Source: Oscillospiraceae bacterium (lineage in GTDB: Bacteria > Bacillota > Clostridia > Oscillospirales > Ruminococcaceae). From it: 64,000 nt of DNA. Under the pieces are notes generated by a model that saw only the letters and a program-made list of their open reading frames with translations, was not told where the DNA came from and did no database searches. This document shows, in pieces, positions 54,777-63,408 of the stretch (the first letter of the stretch is position 1; each line of letters starts with the position of its first letter). Where the stretch lies: NCBI GenBank assembly GCA_902798695.1, contig CADBXK010000001.1, forward strand, positions 682,001-746,000, written 5' to 3'. Both the position numbers and the translations under genes were made by a program.

Positions 54777-56578
54777 TCATCCAACTTCAAAACTGCCATA
54801 AACGCTTCTTGAGGCACTTCAACAGATCCGAGCTGTCTCATTCTTTTTTTACCTTCTTTTTGTTTTTCAAGCAATTTTTTCTTTCTCGATATATCTCCAC
54901 CATAACATTTAGCAAGAACATCTTTTCTCATAGCCCTAACAGTTTCTCTAGCGATAATTTTACCGCCTATCGCCGCTTGAATTGGAACTTCAAACAACTG
55001 ACGAGGAATATTATCTTTCAATTTTGCTGCTATTTTTCTTCCCCTAGAATAAGCATTATCTGCATGCACAATAAAAGAAAGCGCATCAACGACTTCTCCA
55101 CTAAGCATTATGTCCAATTTTACAAGCTTAGCTTCAGAATATCCTTTCATTTCATAGTCCAAAGATGCATATCCCTTAGTCCTGGATTTTAAAACGTCAA
55201 AGAAATCATAAATTATTTCTCCCAGTGGCAAAATATAGCTTAACTCAACCCTTGTTTGCTCAATATACTTCATATCTTTAAAAACGCCACGACGTTCCTG
55301 ACAAAGCTCCATAATATTTCCAACAAACTCAGTTGGAGTTAAAATGGTTGCAGCAACTATTGGTTCTTCCGACTTAGCTATCTTATCGTTTTTAGGATAG
55401 TTGGTTGGATTATCGATCATATTAACTGTTCCATCGGTCATAGTTATTTTATAAATAACCGATGGCGCTGTTGTTATAATATCTATGTTATATTCTCTTT
55501 CGATTCTTTCCTGAATTATTTCCATATGAAGTAATCCTAAAAATCCACATCTGAAACCAAATCCAAGCGCAGTTGATGTTTCAGCCTCAAAAGTTAAAGA
55601 AGCATCATTAAGTTGCAATTTTTCAAGTGCTTCCCTCAAATCACCATATCTAGCTCCATCTGTAGGATATATTCCAGAAAACACCATCGGATTAACTTGT
55701 CTATACCCAGGCAAAGGCTGGCTAGCAGGGTTTTCTACAAGCGTTATTGTATCTCCAACTTTTGTGTCTCCAATATTTTTGATTGAAGCTGTTACAAATC
55801 CAACATCTCCAGCACAAAGTCCAGAGCTAGGAACAAGCTCAGTTGCGCCCATATATCCTGTTTGAATAACGGTAAACTCAGCTCCAGTTGCCATCATTCT
55901 TATATTATCCCCAGGTTTAATTTTCCCCTGCTTAACCCTAATATATACTATTACCCCTTTATATGCATCATAATTAGAGTCAAAAATTAACGCCTGCAAC
56001 GGCTCTTCATCAAAACCATCTGGAGACGGAATATCTGAAACTATTTTTTCCAAAACACTCTCAATTCCTAGGCCCGTTTTTGCAGAAATAAGAGGAGCAT
56101 CCTCAGCAGGAATCCCAATAACATCTTCTATTTCCTGAATTGTTCTTTGTGGATCCGCCGAAGGAAGATCTATCTTGTTAATTACAGGAATAACTTCCAA
56201 ATCATGCTCAATTGCAAGATATGTGTTGGCTAGCGTCTGCGCCTCTATTCCCTGAGATGCATCCACAACAAGTAATGCTCCCTCACAAGCCGCGAGTGAC
56301 CTTGAAACTTCGTAATTAAAATCAACATGCCCAGGAGTGTCTATTAAATTAAACTCATAGTCATTTCCATCCTTAGCATGATATACCAATTTAACCGCTC
56401 TAGCCTTTATTGTTATTCCGCGTTCACGCTCTATATCCATATTATCAAGCAATTGCTCTTCCATATCTCTTTTTGCAACAGTATCTGTCATTTCCAAAAT
56501 TCTATCTGCCAATGTAGATTTTCCATGATCTATATGCGCAATTATGCAAAAATTTCTAATAAATTTTTTGTTGTTCAA
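54773..56578 (-). CDS. lepA: Elongation factor 4 (LepA)
   Basis: A translational GTPase of 601 residues affecting back-translocation and 30S maturation. G motifs: [46 protein letters not shown] and [10 protein letters not shown]. The LepA-specific C-terminal domain is present, ending [20 protein letters not shown]. The start is TTG at 56578, 9 nt after GGAGG. It forms an operon with hemW. Confidence 0.97.
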   Translation of the reverse strand: MNNKKFIRNFCIIAHIDHGKSTLADRILEMTDTVAKRDMEEQLLDNMDIERERGITIKARAVKLVYHAKDGNDYEFNLIDTPGHVDFNYEVSRSLAACEGALLVVDASQGIEAQTLANTYLAIEHDLEVIPVINKIDLPSADPQRTIQEIEDVIGIPAEDAPLISAKTGLGIESVLEKIVSDIPSPDGFDEEPLQALIFDSNYDAYKGVIVYIRVKQGKIKPGDNIRMMATGAEFTVIQTGYMGATELVPSSGLCAGDVGFVTASIKNIGDTKVGDTITLVENPASQPLPGYRQVNPMVFSGIYPTDGARYGDLREALEKLQLNDASLTFEAETSTALGFGFRCGFLGLLHMEIIQERIEREYNIDIITTAPSVIYKITMTDGTVNMIDNPTNYPKNDKIAKSEEPIVAATILTPTEFVGNIMELCQERRGVFKDMKYIEQTRVELSYILPLGEIIYDFFDVLKSRTKGYASLDYEMKGYSEAKLVKLDIMLSGEVVDALSFIVHADNAYSRGRKIAAKLKDNIPRQLFEVPIQAAIGGKIIARETVRAMRKDVLAKCYGGDISRKKKLLEKQKEGKKRMRQLGSVEVPQEAFMAVLKLDE

Positions 56579-56602
56579 AATTAAGATCCTCCATTTTAAT
56601 TA

Positions 56603-58357
56603 CTATTTGTGTTCTGTTATGCGCCCTGTTTGAGCATTAACATTAACGTGCATTCCGTCATGAAAAATACTAGTAGCACTCTTAACTCCAATTACAACTG
56701 GTTTGTCCATAAACATTCCAAGCATTGATGCGTGAGAATTTTTTCCACCAGTTTCTGTTATAATTCCACCACATTTTTCTATTAAGTCTAAAATATCATC
56801 AGAAGTTTCTTTAATAACAATAATGTCTCCATCACAAAATTTTTGCCGCCCTTCATTATTGCTACAAACAACACAAATCTTCCCAGATGCATTATTCTTA
56901 TTAATCCCTATACCTCGCGCTAAATCTTTTCCGACAAATTTAACTCTAACTATATTTGTTGTTCCAGAAATACCAAGAGGAATTCCGGCAGTTAAAACCA
57001 CCGTGTTATTATTTTTAACAAGCCTACACTTCTTTACCAAATCTATAGCACTCTCAAACAAATCATCTGTGCTTTTCTGTTGTGGCAACAAAAACGGAAC
57101 AACGCCCCAACTTAAATTTAATTGTCTACAAACCTTTAAACTAGGAGAAAGGCCTATAATCTTAGAACTAGGTCTGTAACCCGAAATAATTTGAGCTGTT
57201 TTTCCCGTCATAGACACCGCAATTATTGCAGCAGCATCTAAATTATGAGCCGTCGTAATTGTTGCAACAGAAATGGCTTTAGTCATATCTCCTTCAAGCT
57301 GATATTCATGCGCTGCTTCCTTATTTAATAGTTCTTGTTTATAGTTAATTCGAGACTCTGTTTCAAGCGCAATTTTAACCATTGTATTAAATGCTTCAAC
57401 CGGCCAATTTCCTGCAGCCGTTTCTCCTGAAAGCATAATTGCCGACGTTCCATCATATATTGCATTGGCAACATCGCTAATTTCTGCACGAGTTGGCCTG
57501 GGATGTGTAATCATAGAGTCTAACATCTGGGTAGCCGTTATTACAATTTTCCCCAAACAACACGCTTTATGTATAAGCGTTTTCTGAATGTATGGAAGTT
57601 CTTCAAAAGGAATCTCAACACCCATATCCCCACGAGCAACCATTATTCCATCAGCCACTCTTAAAATTTCATCTATGTTTTCCACACCTTCACGATTCTC
57701 AATCTTAGCAATTATGTTTATGTCATGACAATTATGCTCATTCAATATTTTTCTTATTTCTTGAATATCCTCAGCTGATCTAGTAAAGGAAGCTGCTATA
57801 AAATCAAAACCCTGCTCGACTCCAAAAATTATATCATTTCTATCTTTCTCGTTAATAAATGGCAAAGATAGCGAACAATCCGGAATATTTACGCCCTTTC
57901 TATTTGAGACCTTTCCACCATTTTTTACAACGCAAACAATTTTGTCTCTAGAAATTTGAACAACTTCTAAATCTATAAGTCCATCATCAATTAAAATATC
58001 TGAACCAATTTTTACATCATTAATTAACCCAGAATAGGTTACGAAAACACCATTTTCGTCACCAATAACTTCATTCATGTACAAATTAAAAGTTTGTCCC
58101 GGTTTTAAATAAACAAAGCCTTCTTTAAAAACACCCAATCTAATTTCAGGACCTTTTGTATCTAACAAAGTTGCAACAGGAAGTTTGAGTTTTTCTCTTA
58201 ATTCACAAACCTTATCAAATCTTTTTTTATGAGCAGCATGATCTTCATGAGAAAAATTAAACCGCGCAACATTCATTCCTTCCAGCATTAATTTCTTTAA
58301 AACGTCACCTTTATCTGTTGATGGCCCCAATGTACATACAATCTTGGTTTTTCTCAC
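56603..58357 (-). CDS. pyk: Pyruvate kinase with C-terminal PEP-utilising domain
   Basis: It makes pyruvate and ATP from PEP. 584 residues, the longer Bacillus-type form. The N-terminal start RKTKIVCTLGPS is reached from GTG 58357, about 8 nt after GGAGG; the open frame extends 81 nt further but lacks a start signal. The active site is in IIAKIENREGVENIDEI and MVARGDMGVEIPFEELP. The extra domain (about 475-584) has the mobile-domain motif TGGKNSHASMLG with the characteristic His. It supplies pyruvate to PFL. Confidence 0.96.
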   Translation of the reverse strand: MRKTKIVCTLGPSTDKGDVLKKLMLEGMNVARFNFSHEDHAAHKKRFDKVCELREKLKLPVATLLDTKGPEIRLGVFKEGFVYLKPGQTFNLYMNEVIGDENGVFVTYSGLINDVKIGSDILIDDGLIDLEVVQISRDKIVCVVKNGGKVSNRKGVNIPDCSLSLPFINEKDRNDIIFGVEQGFDFIAASFTRSAEDIQEIRKILNEHNCHDINIIAKIENREGVENIDEILRVADGIMVARGDMGVEIPFEELPYIQKTLIHKACCLGKIVITATQMLDSMITHPRPTRAEISDVANAIYDGTSAIMLSGETAAGNWPVEAFNTMVKIALETESRINYKQELLNKEAAHEYQLEGDMTKAISVATITTAHNLDAAAIIAVSMTGKTAQIISGYRPSSKIIGLSPSLKVCRQLNLSWGVVPFLLPQQKSTDDLFESAIDLVKKCRLVKNNNTVVLTAGIPLGISGTTNIVRVKFVGKDLARGIGINKNNASGKICVVCSNNEGRQKFCDGDIIVIKETSDDILDLIEKCGGIITETGGKNSHASMLGMFMDKPVVIGVKSATSIFHDGMHVNVNAQTGRITEHK

Positions 58358-58461
58358 AGATCGCACCTCCGTAAAAACAGCACTAATTAACATGCAAAGT
58401 ATAAGTTTAATTATATCAAACCATTTAAACATCTTCAAGAATTTTTGATAATATTAAAAAC

Positions 58462-58500
58462 AAAAAAACACCCTCAGCTATTTGCCAAAAGTATTTTTTT
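58462..58500 (-). terminator. Likely terminator of the 476-aa repeat protein
   Basis: On the minus strand AAAAATACTTTT can pair with AGGGTGTTTTT including several G-T pairs, followed by a T-run. It lies 23 nt past the stop codon. Confidence 0.55.
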
Positions 58501-58522
58501 GTTTATTATAAAATTTATTAAT

Positions 58523-59953
58523 CTATTTCACAGTTTCATCTGTTGATTTTGAATCAAAAGATTGTGATTCTTCCAATTCTTCAGCCTCATCAACAGTTGA
58601 AAGACCTTTATTAAAATTCTGTACAAACCAACTCATTTTATCGATAGCTTTATCTACCAATTTACCAAATTTTTCAACATTTTTAGAATTAAGGTTATTT
58701 TGTATTTCGGAAAAATGCTGCACAACTTGTCTATTAATCATTTGAGTAGGATCTTTTTTTGGAATTTTAACCTGAACCAAATCCTTAGATTGAGAATTAT
58801 TAAAGAATATGCCTCTAGGCTGATTAAATTTCAAATCCTCAGGAGTCTCAAAAGAAATTCCAATTTTTCCTTTTTGACTAACAGGCATAGACGTCACTGC
58901 ATTTTTCCATTGATTAAACAAGTTAAATTTTTGAATAAACTTATTACATTTATTATTAAACGTTGCTTGTAAAAGTTGCTTTTCATTATTATTGTTTGAA
59001 TTTTTTTTAGGCATAACTATCTTTTTTTCAATTATAGATTTATCTTGTCTATCTTCTACACTACCAAAATCATGAAATGGGGCGTTTAGTTTCTTTTTCT
59101 TATATATAAGTCTATTTTGTGGTTCTTGTTGATCTTGTCTATCCTCTACACTACCAAAATCATGAAATGGGGCGTTTAGTTTCTTTTTCTTATATATAAG
59201 TCTATTTTGTGATTCTTGTTGAACTCGTCTATTCTCTACATTTTCAACTTCATGAGAAAGAATCTTTATCTTCCTTTTCATATTATCGGTTGAATTATTA
59301 GCTGCTGGTCTAATTTCACTATGTTTTCTAGTTCTACAATTAATATTTACTTCAAATATGCATAACTTTTCATAATTATCGTTTGAATTTTTATTAGGCA
59401 TAACTATCTTTTTTTCAATTATCCTATGACGTTGTTTATTTTTTAAATCTATAACATATTTAATGATTCCCTTTTTTTCTTTAATTTGATCATTTTTGTT
59501 CATATTACGTAACTTTTCAATGTTTATAATCTTATTTTGAATTTTAGGTCTATTTTTCTTCCATATATTAGGCAGATTCTGATTTTTTATAATTTTTTCT
59601 TCAATTTTAGACTGCTTTTGTTGATGATTCTCGTCATTTTTAACATCTACCAAATTTTGAATTGGATTATTTTTTCTTATATTACGTAATTTTTCATTCT
59701 TTATAATCTTGTTTTGAATCTTGTTTTGCTTCTTTATTTCTGTTATCTCACCAGAAGATTCTTGTGGACTAACTTCCTGTGCTAGTTTCTTCAATTCCTC
59801 TAACCTAGCAATATTTCTTGCAATCTTTGCTCTCGTTTGTTTGTATTCTTCCGGACCATTAGCGCTAGCAGAAACAACAGCACACGATGTTGTCATAGTT
59901 GCAACACACAAAACAGAAATAAATTTTCTTAATATTTTCATCTCAACCCTCAT
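58523..59953 (-). CDS. Exported basic repeat protein, unknown function
   Basis: Not recognised. About 476 residues. A signal peptide (ILRKFISVLCVATMTTSCAV, cleavage near VSASA) resembles that of the protein at 32548. The rest is very rich in Lys, Asn, Gln and Ile and built from repeats. A K-I-x-x-K-I-I-x-N-x-x-L-x-N motif recurs at least three times in the first half. A 30-residue unit (NRLIYKKKKLNAPFHDFGS plus flanks) is present in two nearly identical copies and a worn third. IIEKKIVMP occurs twice. The C-terminal ~130 residues look like a folded domain ending in an acidic tail. ATG 59953 lies 8 nt after AAAGGA; ATG 59941 is a second option. Confidence 0.55.
   Translation of the reverse strand: MRVEMKILRKFISVLCVATMTTSCAVVSASANGPEEYKQTRAKIARNIARLEELKKLAQEVSPQESSGEITEIKKQNKIQNKIIKNEKLRNIRKNNPIQNLVDVKNDENHQQKQSKIEEKIIKNQNLPNIWKKNRPKIQNKIINIEKLRNMNKNDQIKEKKGIIKYVIDLKNKQRHRIIEKKIVMPNKNSNDNYEKLCIFEVNINCRTRKHSEIRPAANNSTDNMKRKIKILSHEVENVENRRVQQESQNRLIYKKKKLNAPFHDFGSVEDRQDQQEPQNRLIYKKKKLNAPFHDFGSVEDRQDKSIIEKKIVMPKKNSNNNNEKQLLQATFNNKCNKFIQKFNLFNQWKNAVTSMPVSQKGKIGISFETPEDLKFNQPRGIFFNNSQSKDLVQVKIPKKDPTQMINRQVVQHFSEIQNNLNSKNVEKFGKLVDKAIDKMSWFVQNFNKGLSTVDEAEELEESQSFDSKSTDETVK
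59042..59221 (-). repeat. 90-bp tandem repeat, two copies, inside the 476-aa gene
   Basis: Copies 59042-59131 and 59132-59221 differ at about two positions only. They encode a 30-residue unit. A partial, diverged third copy continues from 59222. The near identity indicates a recent duplication or continuing correction. Confidence 0.9.
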
Positions 59954-60063
59954 AAATCCATTCCTTTCATATATTTTATATAAAATTGATTTTTTCACAC
60001 TTAATATGCTAACAAATATTTATGTCCTCAAAATAAATCAAATGTAAATTTTTTATGAATATT

Positions 60064-60096
60064 AAAAGTCACACACATCAAATGCGCGTGACTTTA
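60064..60096 (-). terminator. Terminator of the 960-aa protein
   Basis: AAAAGTCAC pairs with GTGACTTT(A), with inner CAT/ATG pairs. It is similar in sequence to the terminator at 63362-63397. Confidence 0.8.
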
Positions 60097-60114
60097 TTCT
60101 CTAATATCAATTGT

Positions 60115-62997
60115 CTATTTCATTTTTTCTATATTTTGAATTAGTTCTTTTTGTGCTTCAGGCGTAAAACTATCTATATTAGCAAATGTTTTGTATTGGA
60201 ATCCTCCACCTCTTGTGAAAACTGGCAACTCACAAGTCACTACCCATCTATGTTGGGTTTCCTGTACCACATTTACACAATTTTCTGCTGCTTTATCTAT
60301 ATCAAGCAACTTTGCTTCATCCGGTAAAGAATCCAATTTAACAACTTTTTTATTAGCTTCATCATACTGAGCCAACAAAGTCCAATGACCTGAAGAAAGA
60401 ACTCCTACTGGCGCAAAATTTTTGCCCTTCATATAGCTTACTAAAAATTCTTTAACTTTTTTTATTGCTTTGTCTTTGTAAGGCTTAATAACATTCAAAG
60501 GATCTTTCGTGTTATCCCAAACCGTAACTGTTTCATCAATATTAAGTTTATACATACCAATTTTATTTTTTTCTAAAAAGCTGTTAAGATCGTATGAACT
60601 AAATACTTCTCCCACATTTTTCCCTTTAGGATATTTAATAGAATTCATTATAGTAGCATATAAAAGTGATGTATCTGCACCTGATACTTCATAATTATCA
60701 ATTACTTTATTAAATCCTTGAATCTTTGTTGTTTTACCATCCATAAAGTCATAAATATTTTTCAAGGTAGTCATCATAAAAATACCACAAGTGTTCCAAA
60801 CGTTAACCTTTTCACCTTTAACAATTCTTGTATTATCCTTATTCTGATGTCCGGACAACAATGATCTAAAATTATTCAAAGTAATATTTTTATTACTTGA
60901 ATTATTACTATTTTGATTGTTCTTAATTTGTTCTTTTTTATTTAATGCTTCCTTCAAATCATTATCAATGTGTTGTTGTTCAAGTCTTTTACTTAAATGC
61001 CTAAAATCATTTTGTGCTTCTGATGTCATTGCCGCAATCTTTTTAGCTCTTGCAGCTTCTCTCCTTTGTCCCTCGTTTGCCACCCTGGTACTTGCTATTT
61101 TTCGTTTATTATTATAAATCATGTTTTGTAACATGTTATACTTCCAATTACCTTTATTGTGAGTTTGTTCAACTTTTTCGGTTAAACTTTTCCATTGATT
61201 TTGTCCAATTAACATTTCTTGTGCTGTTTTCTTTGCTCTTTTTGTCTCTCTTTCAAATCCATCATTAGCTCTTCTTCTTTTTGAAATTTTTCTGCCATTA
61301 TTTTCATTCTCTTCTTGAAATTTATTCATTTTGCTAAGTAGTTCATTTCCTTTTTGAACCCACTCTTCATATTTATCAAATGTTAGTCCCATTAATGGTA
61401 AAAATGTAGATTGGCATCTCAAATCACCGAATGATTCTAAAATATTCTTATATTCTGTTGATGTTTCTGCAGATATTTGTTTAGAGTCCGCCCAATCGCT
61501 AAACTTTTCAAATTTCCCTGAAAATTCATTCATTTTATTTGCTATTGTGCTTTTTGAAATATCTTTTGTTAATTGGTTCATTTTGATTTCTAATTTTCTT
61601 AATAAATTTATATTTTTGTTAATCATCTTGTAACTTTTACAGTCATCCGCATTAAATTTATCCATTTCTTTAAATTTTTCACTGATAAATTTGTATTCTT
61701 TAGAATTCTGCAATTCATTTGACTTTACCCAATTTTCAAACTCAACATAGCTTTCCTTAAGTTCTGAAAACTCACTTTTAAACAATTGTACTCGTTCGTC
61801 AATTTCTACCTTGTTTTTTTCAATCTTAGTAATAGTTTCATAAAAAGCTTGCAATCTATCCACAGCTAAACACGCTCTTTTTGATATGCCGATAACTCTG
61901 TTCATTTCTTCTTCATCAACATTTTTACCATTTAATTCTGACAAACATTTTTTAGCTTCATCTATCTGTTTTTTCAAATCAGCAATTTCTTTTTTGTAAG
62001 CATTTGACGTTTTTATGGCTGTATTTTTTCTCTCTGTTTTCCTTAATTCTTCTATTTTAGCATTTAATTTATTTTTGGCTGTTTCAAAACTATTTTTTAT
62101 TTTATTTAATCCAAAAGCATTTCTAATTTGCTGTGATGTTGTTTTTGAATTCGTTAAATTATCACTATTATTTTCATCATTGTTTCCTTTAATGTCCATA
62201 ATCGAACCAAACAGTGAATTATTTACTTTATTATTTCCTTCATCATTACCTAAATTATTATTCTGACTAACAGCTGGAAAATTTACAATTGATCCAAACA
62301 AGTCAATATTGTTTGCTGGTCCAAATGAAGCAAAAATATCTCCTTCAGTATGGTTGTTTTTATTGATATTATTGTTTTCAGACGCATTTGGTCCAAATGA
62401 AGAAAATATATTGTTTTGAATATTTGCCTCTACTGTTTCAAAAATATTACCATTATCGCTGTCTATTTTGCGTAATTTTTCCCAATCTTTAAATCGTTGA
62501 ATTTCTGGATCACGTTTTATGCTGTTTTCAAATTCTTTCATGATATTATCAAACACTGCTTTATTGCTAGATTTCTTTCCAAACTCAGATTTCTGTTTTT
62601 TGAGTTCTTCTATCTGTCCATCAATTTCACTAATTTCCTGAGCACATGCCTTCAATAATCTAATCTTTTCATTCTCGTTAATTTTTATGTAACGCTCTAA
62701 TCTATTTTTCTTATTTCTAAACTCATTATGACCTTCTTCAATAAGATTCTTAGCTGATCTTAACTTTCTTCTATCACTACTAATTGCAGCGTCTAACTCT
62801 CTTAATTTGTCATCTCTTTCTTTGATCAATTCATTTTTCATCTGCTGCAAGGCTTCTATTTGAGCATCACAATCACTCACAAAATTAACAACATTACTGT
62901 TATTCTCACGAATGGCTCCTACAACACTAACAGAACTTCCCACGACACTAAATGCACATAATGCCGCTAGCATTTTCTTTATTACTAATGCTTTCAT
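60115..62997 (-). CDS. Large exported protein with C-terminal Cys-His-Asp peptidase-like domain
   Basis: Not a family I can name. 960 residues. Signal peptide at 1-29 (KKMLAALCAFSVVGSSVSVV, cleavage near VGA). Coiled coil at ~30-165 and ~300-560. An Asn-rich linker (~190-270) holds four short FG motifs: FSSFGP, FASFGP, LFGSIV, LFGSIM. Two diverged basic modules (~572-600 RRRANDGFERETKRAKK, ~635-665 STRVANEGQRREAARAKK) follow. The C-terminal ~225 residues look enzymatic: VWNTCGIFMMTTL (Cys737), SSGHWTLLAQYD (His871) and KLDSLPDE (Asp889), in the order Cys-His-Asp used by papain/C39-like peptidases, though HW-x-L...DSL also recalls Ulp1/C48 proteases. AAAGGAG precedes ATG. Confidence 0.6.
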   Translation of the reverse strand: MKALVIKKMLAALCAFSVVGSSVSVVGAIRENNSNVVNFVSDCDAQIEALQQMKNELIKERDDKLRELDAAISSDRRKLRSAKNLIEEGHNEFRNKKNRLERYIKINENEKIRLLKACAQEISEIDGQIEELKKQKSEFGKKSSNKAVFDNIMKEFENSIKRDPEIQRFKDWEKLRKIDSDNGNIFETVEANIQNNIFSSFGPNASENNNINKNNHTEGDIFASFGPANNIDLFGSIVNFPAVSQNNNLGNDEGNNKVNNSLFGSIMDIKGNNDENNSDNLTNSKTTSQQIRNAFGLNKIKNSFETAKNKLNAKIEELRKTERKNTAIKTSNAYKKEIADLKKQIDEAKKCLSELNGKNVDEEEMNRVIGISKRACLAVDRLQAFYETITKIEKNKVEIDERVQLFKSEFSELKESYVEFENWVKSNELQNSKEYKFISEKFKEMDKFNADDCKSYKMINKNINLLRKLEIKMNQLTKDISKSTIANKMNEFSGKFEKFSDWADSKQISAETSTEYKNILESFGDLRCQSTFLPLMGLTFDKYEEWVQKGNELLSKMNKFQEENENNGRKISKRRRANDGFERETKRAKKTAQEMLIGQNQWKSLTEKVEQTHNKGNWKYNMLQNMIYNNKRKIASTRVANEGQRREAARAKKIAAMTSEAQNDFRHLSKRLEQQHIDNDLKEALNKKEQIKNNQNSNNSSNKNITLNNFRSLLSGHQNKDNTRIVKGEKVNVWNTCGIFMMTTLKNIYDFMDGKTTKIQGFNKVIDNYEVSGADTSLLYATIMNSIKYPKGKNVGEVFSSYDLNSFLEKNKIGMYKLNIDETVTVWDNTKDPLNVIKPYKDKAIKKVKEFLVSYMKGKNFAPVGVLSSGHWTLLAQYDEANKKVVKLDSLPDEAKLLDIDKAAENCVNVVQETQHRWVVTCELPVFTRGGGFQYKTFANIDSFTPEAQKELIQNIEKMK

Positions 62998-63000
62998 TAA

Positions 63001-63361
63001 AACTATCTCCTTTATACTTAAATTAAAAAATTCTCACGAAAATATTAAACTATATAAACATTAATTGTATGTTACAAATTTGTAAATATATTTTGAACAA
63101 GCCCTTAAAAACACGTTTAGTGCAAGCTTTGTTATTCTCAGTTATAATTTTTATACCCATTTTTAGATAAATTAAATTATTATCTACTATTAACATTAAT
63201 ATAATTACTACCTAAATCACACCAATATTAAACACCTTATTTATTCAACAACCCATCGTTATTACATTAATTTCAGTTGCCTGTGTTTTGATTATTCAAA
63301 CTTAAAAATATCTGCTTTGTATTAAATTTCACAAGTTGTTTTTTGATTTTCTACAAACAAT
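63001..63361. other. AT-rich intergenic region between two repeat-protein genes
   Basis: No gene, RNA or clear promoter pair is seen. It contains the ribosome binding site and upstream region of the 960-aa gene. Confidence 0.45.
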
Positions 63362-63397
63362 AAAAGTCACACACATTAATTTAAATGCATGTGACTT
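63362..63397 (-). terminator. Terminator of the last gene
   Basis: AAAAGTCAC (63362-63370) with GTGACTT (63391-63397). The loop region is like that of the terminator at 60064. Confidence 0.7.
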
Positions 63398-63408
63398 ACT
63401 AATTTATT

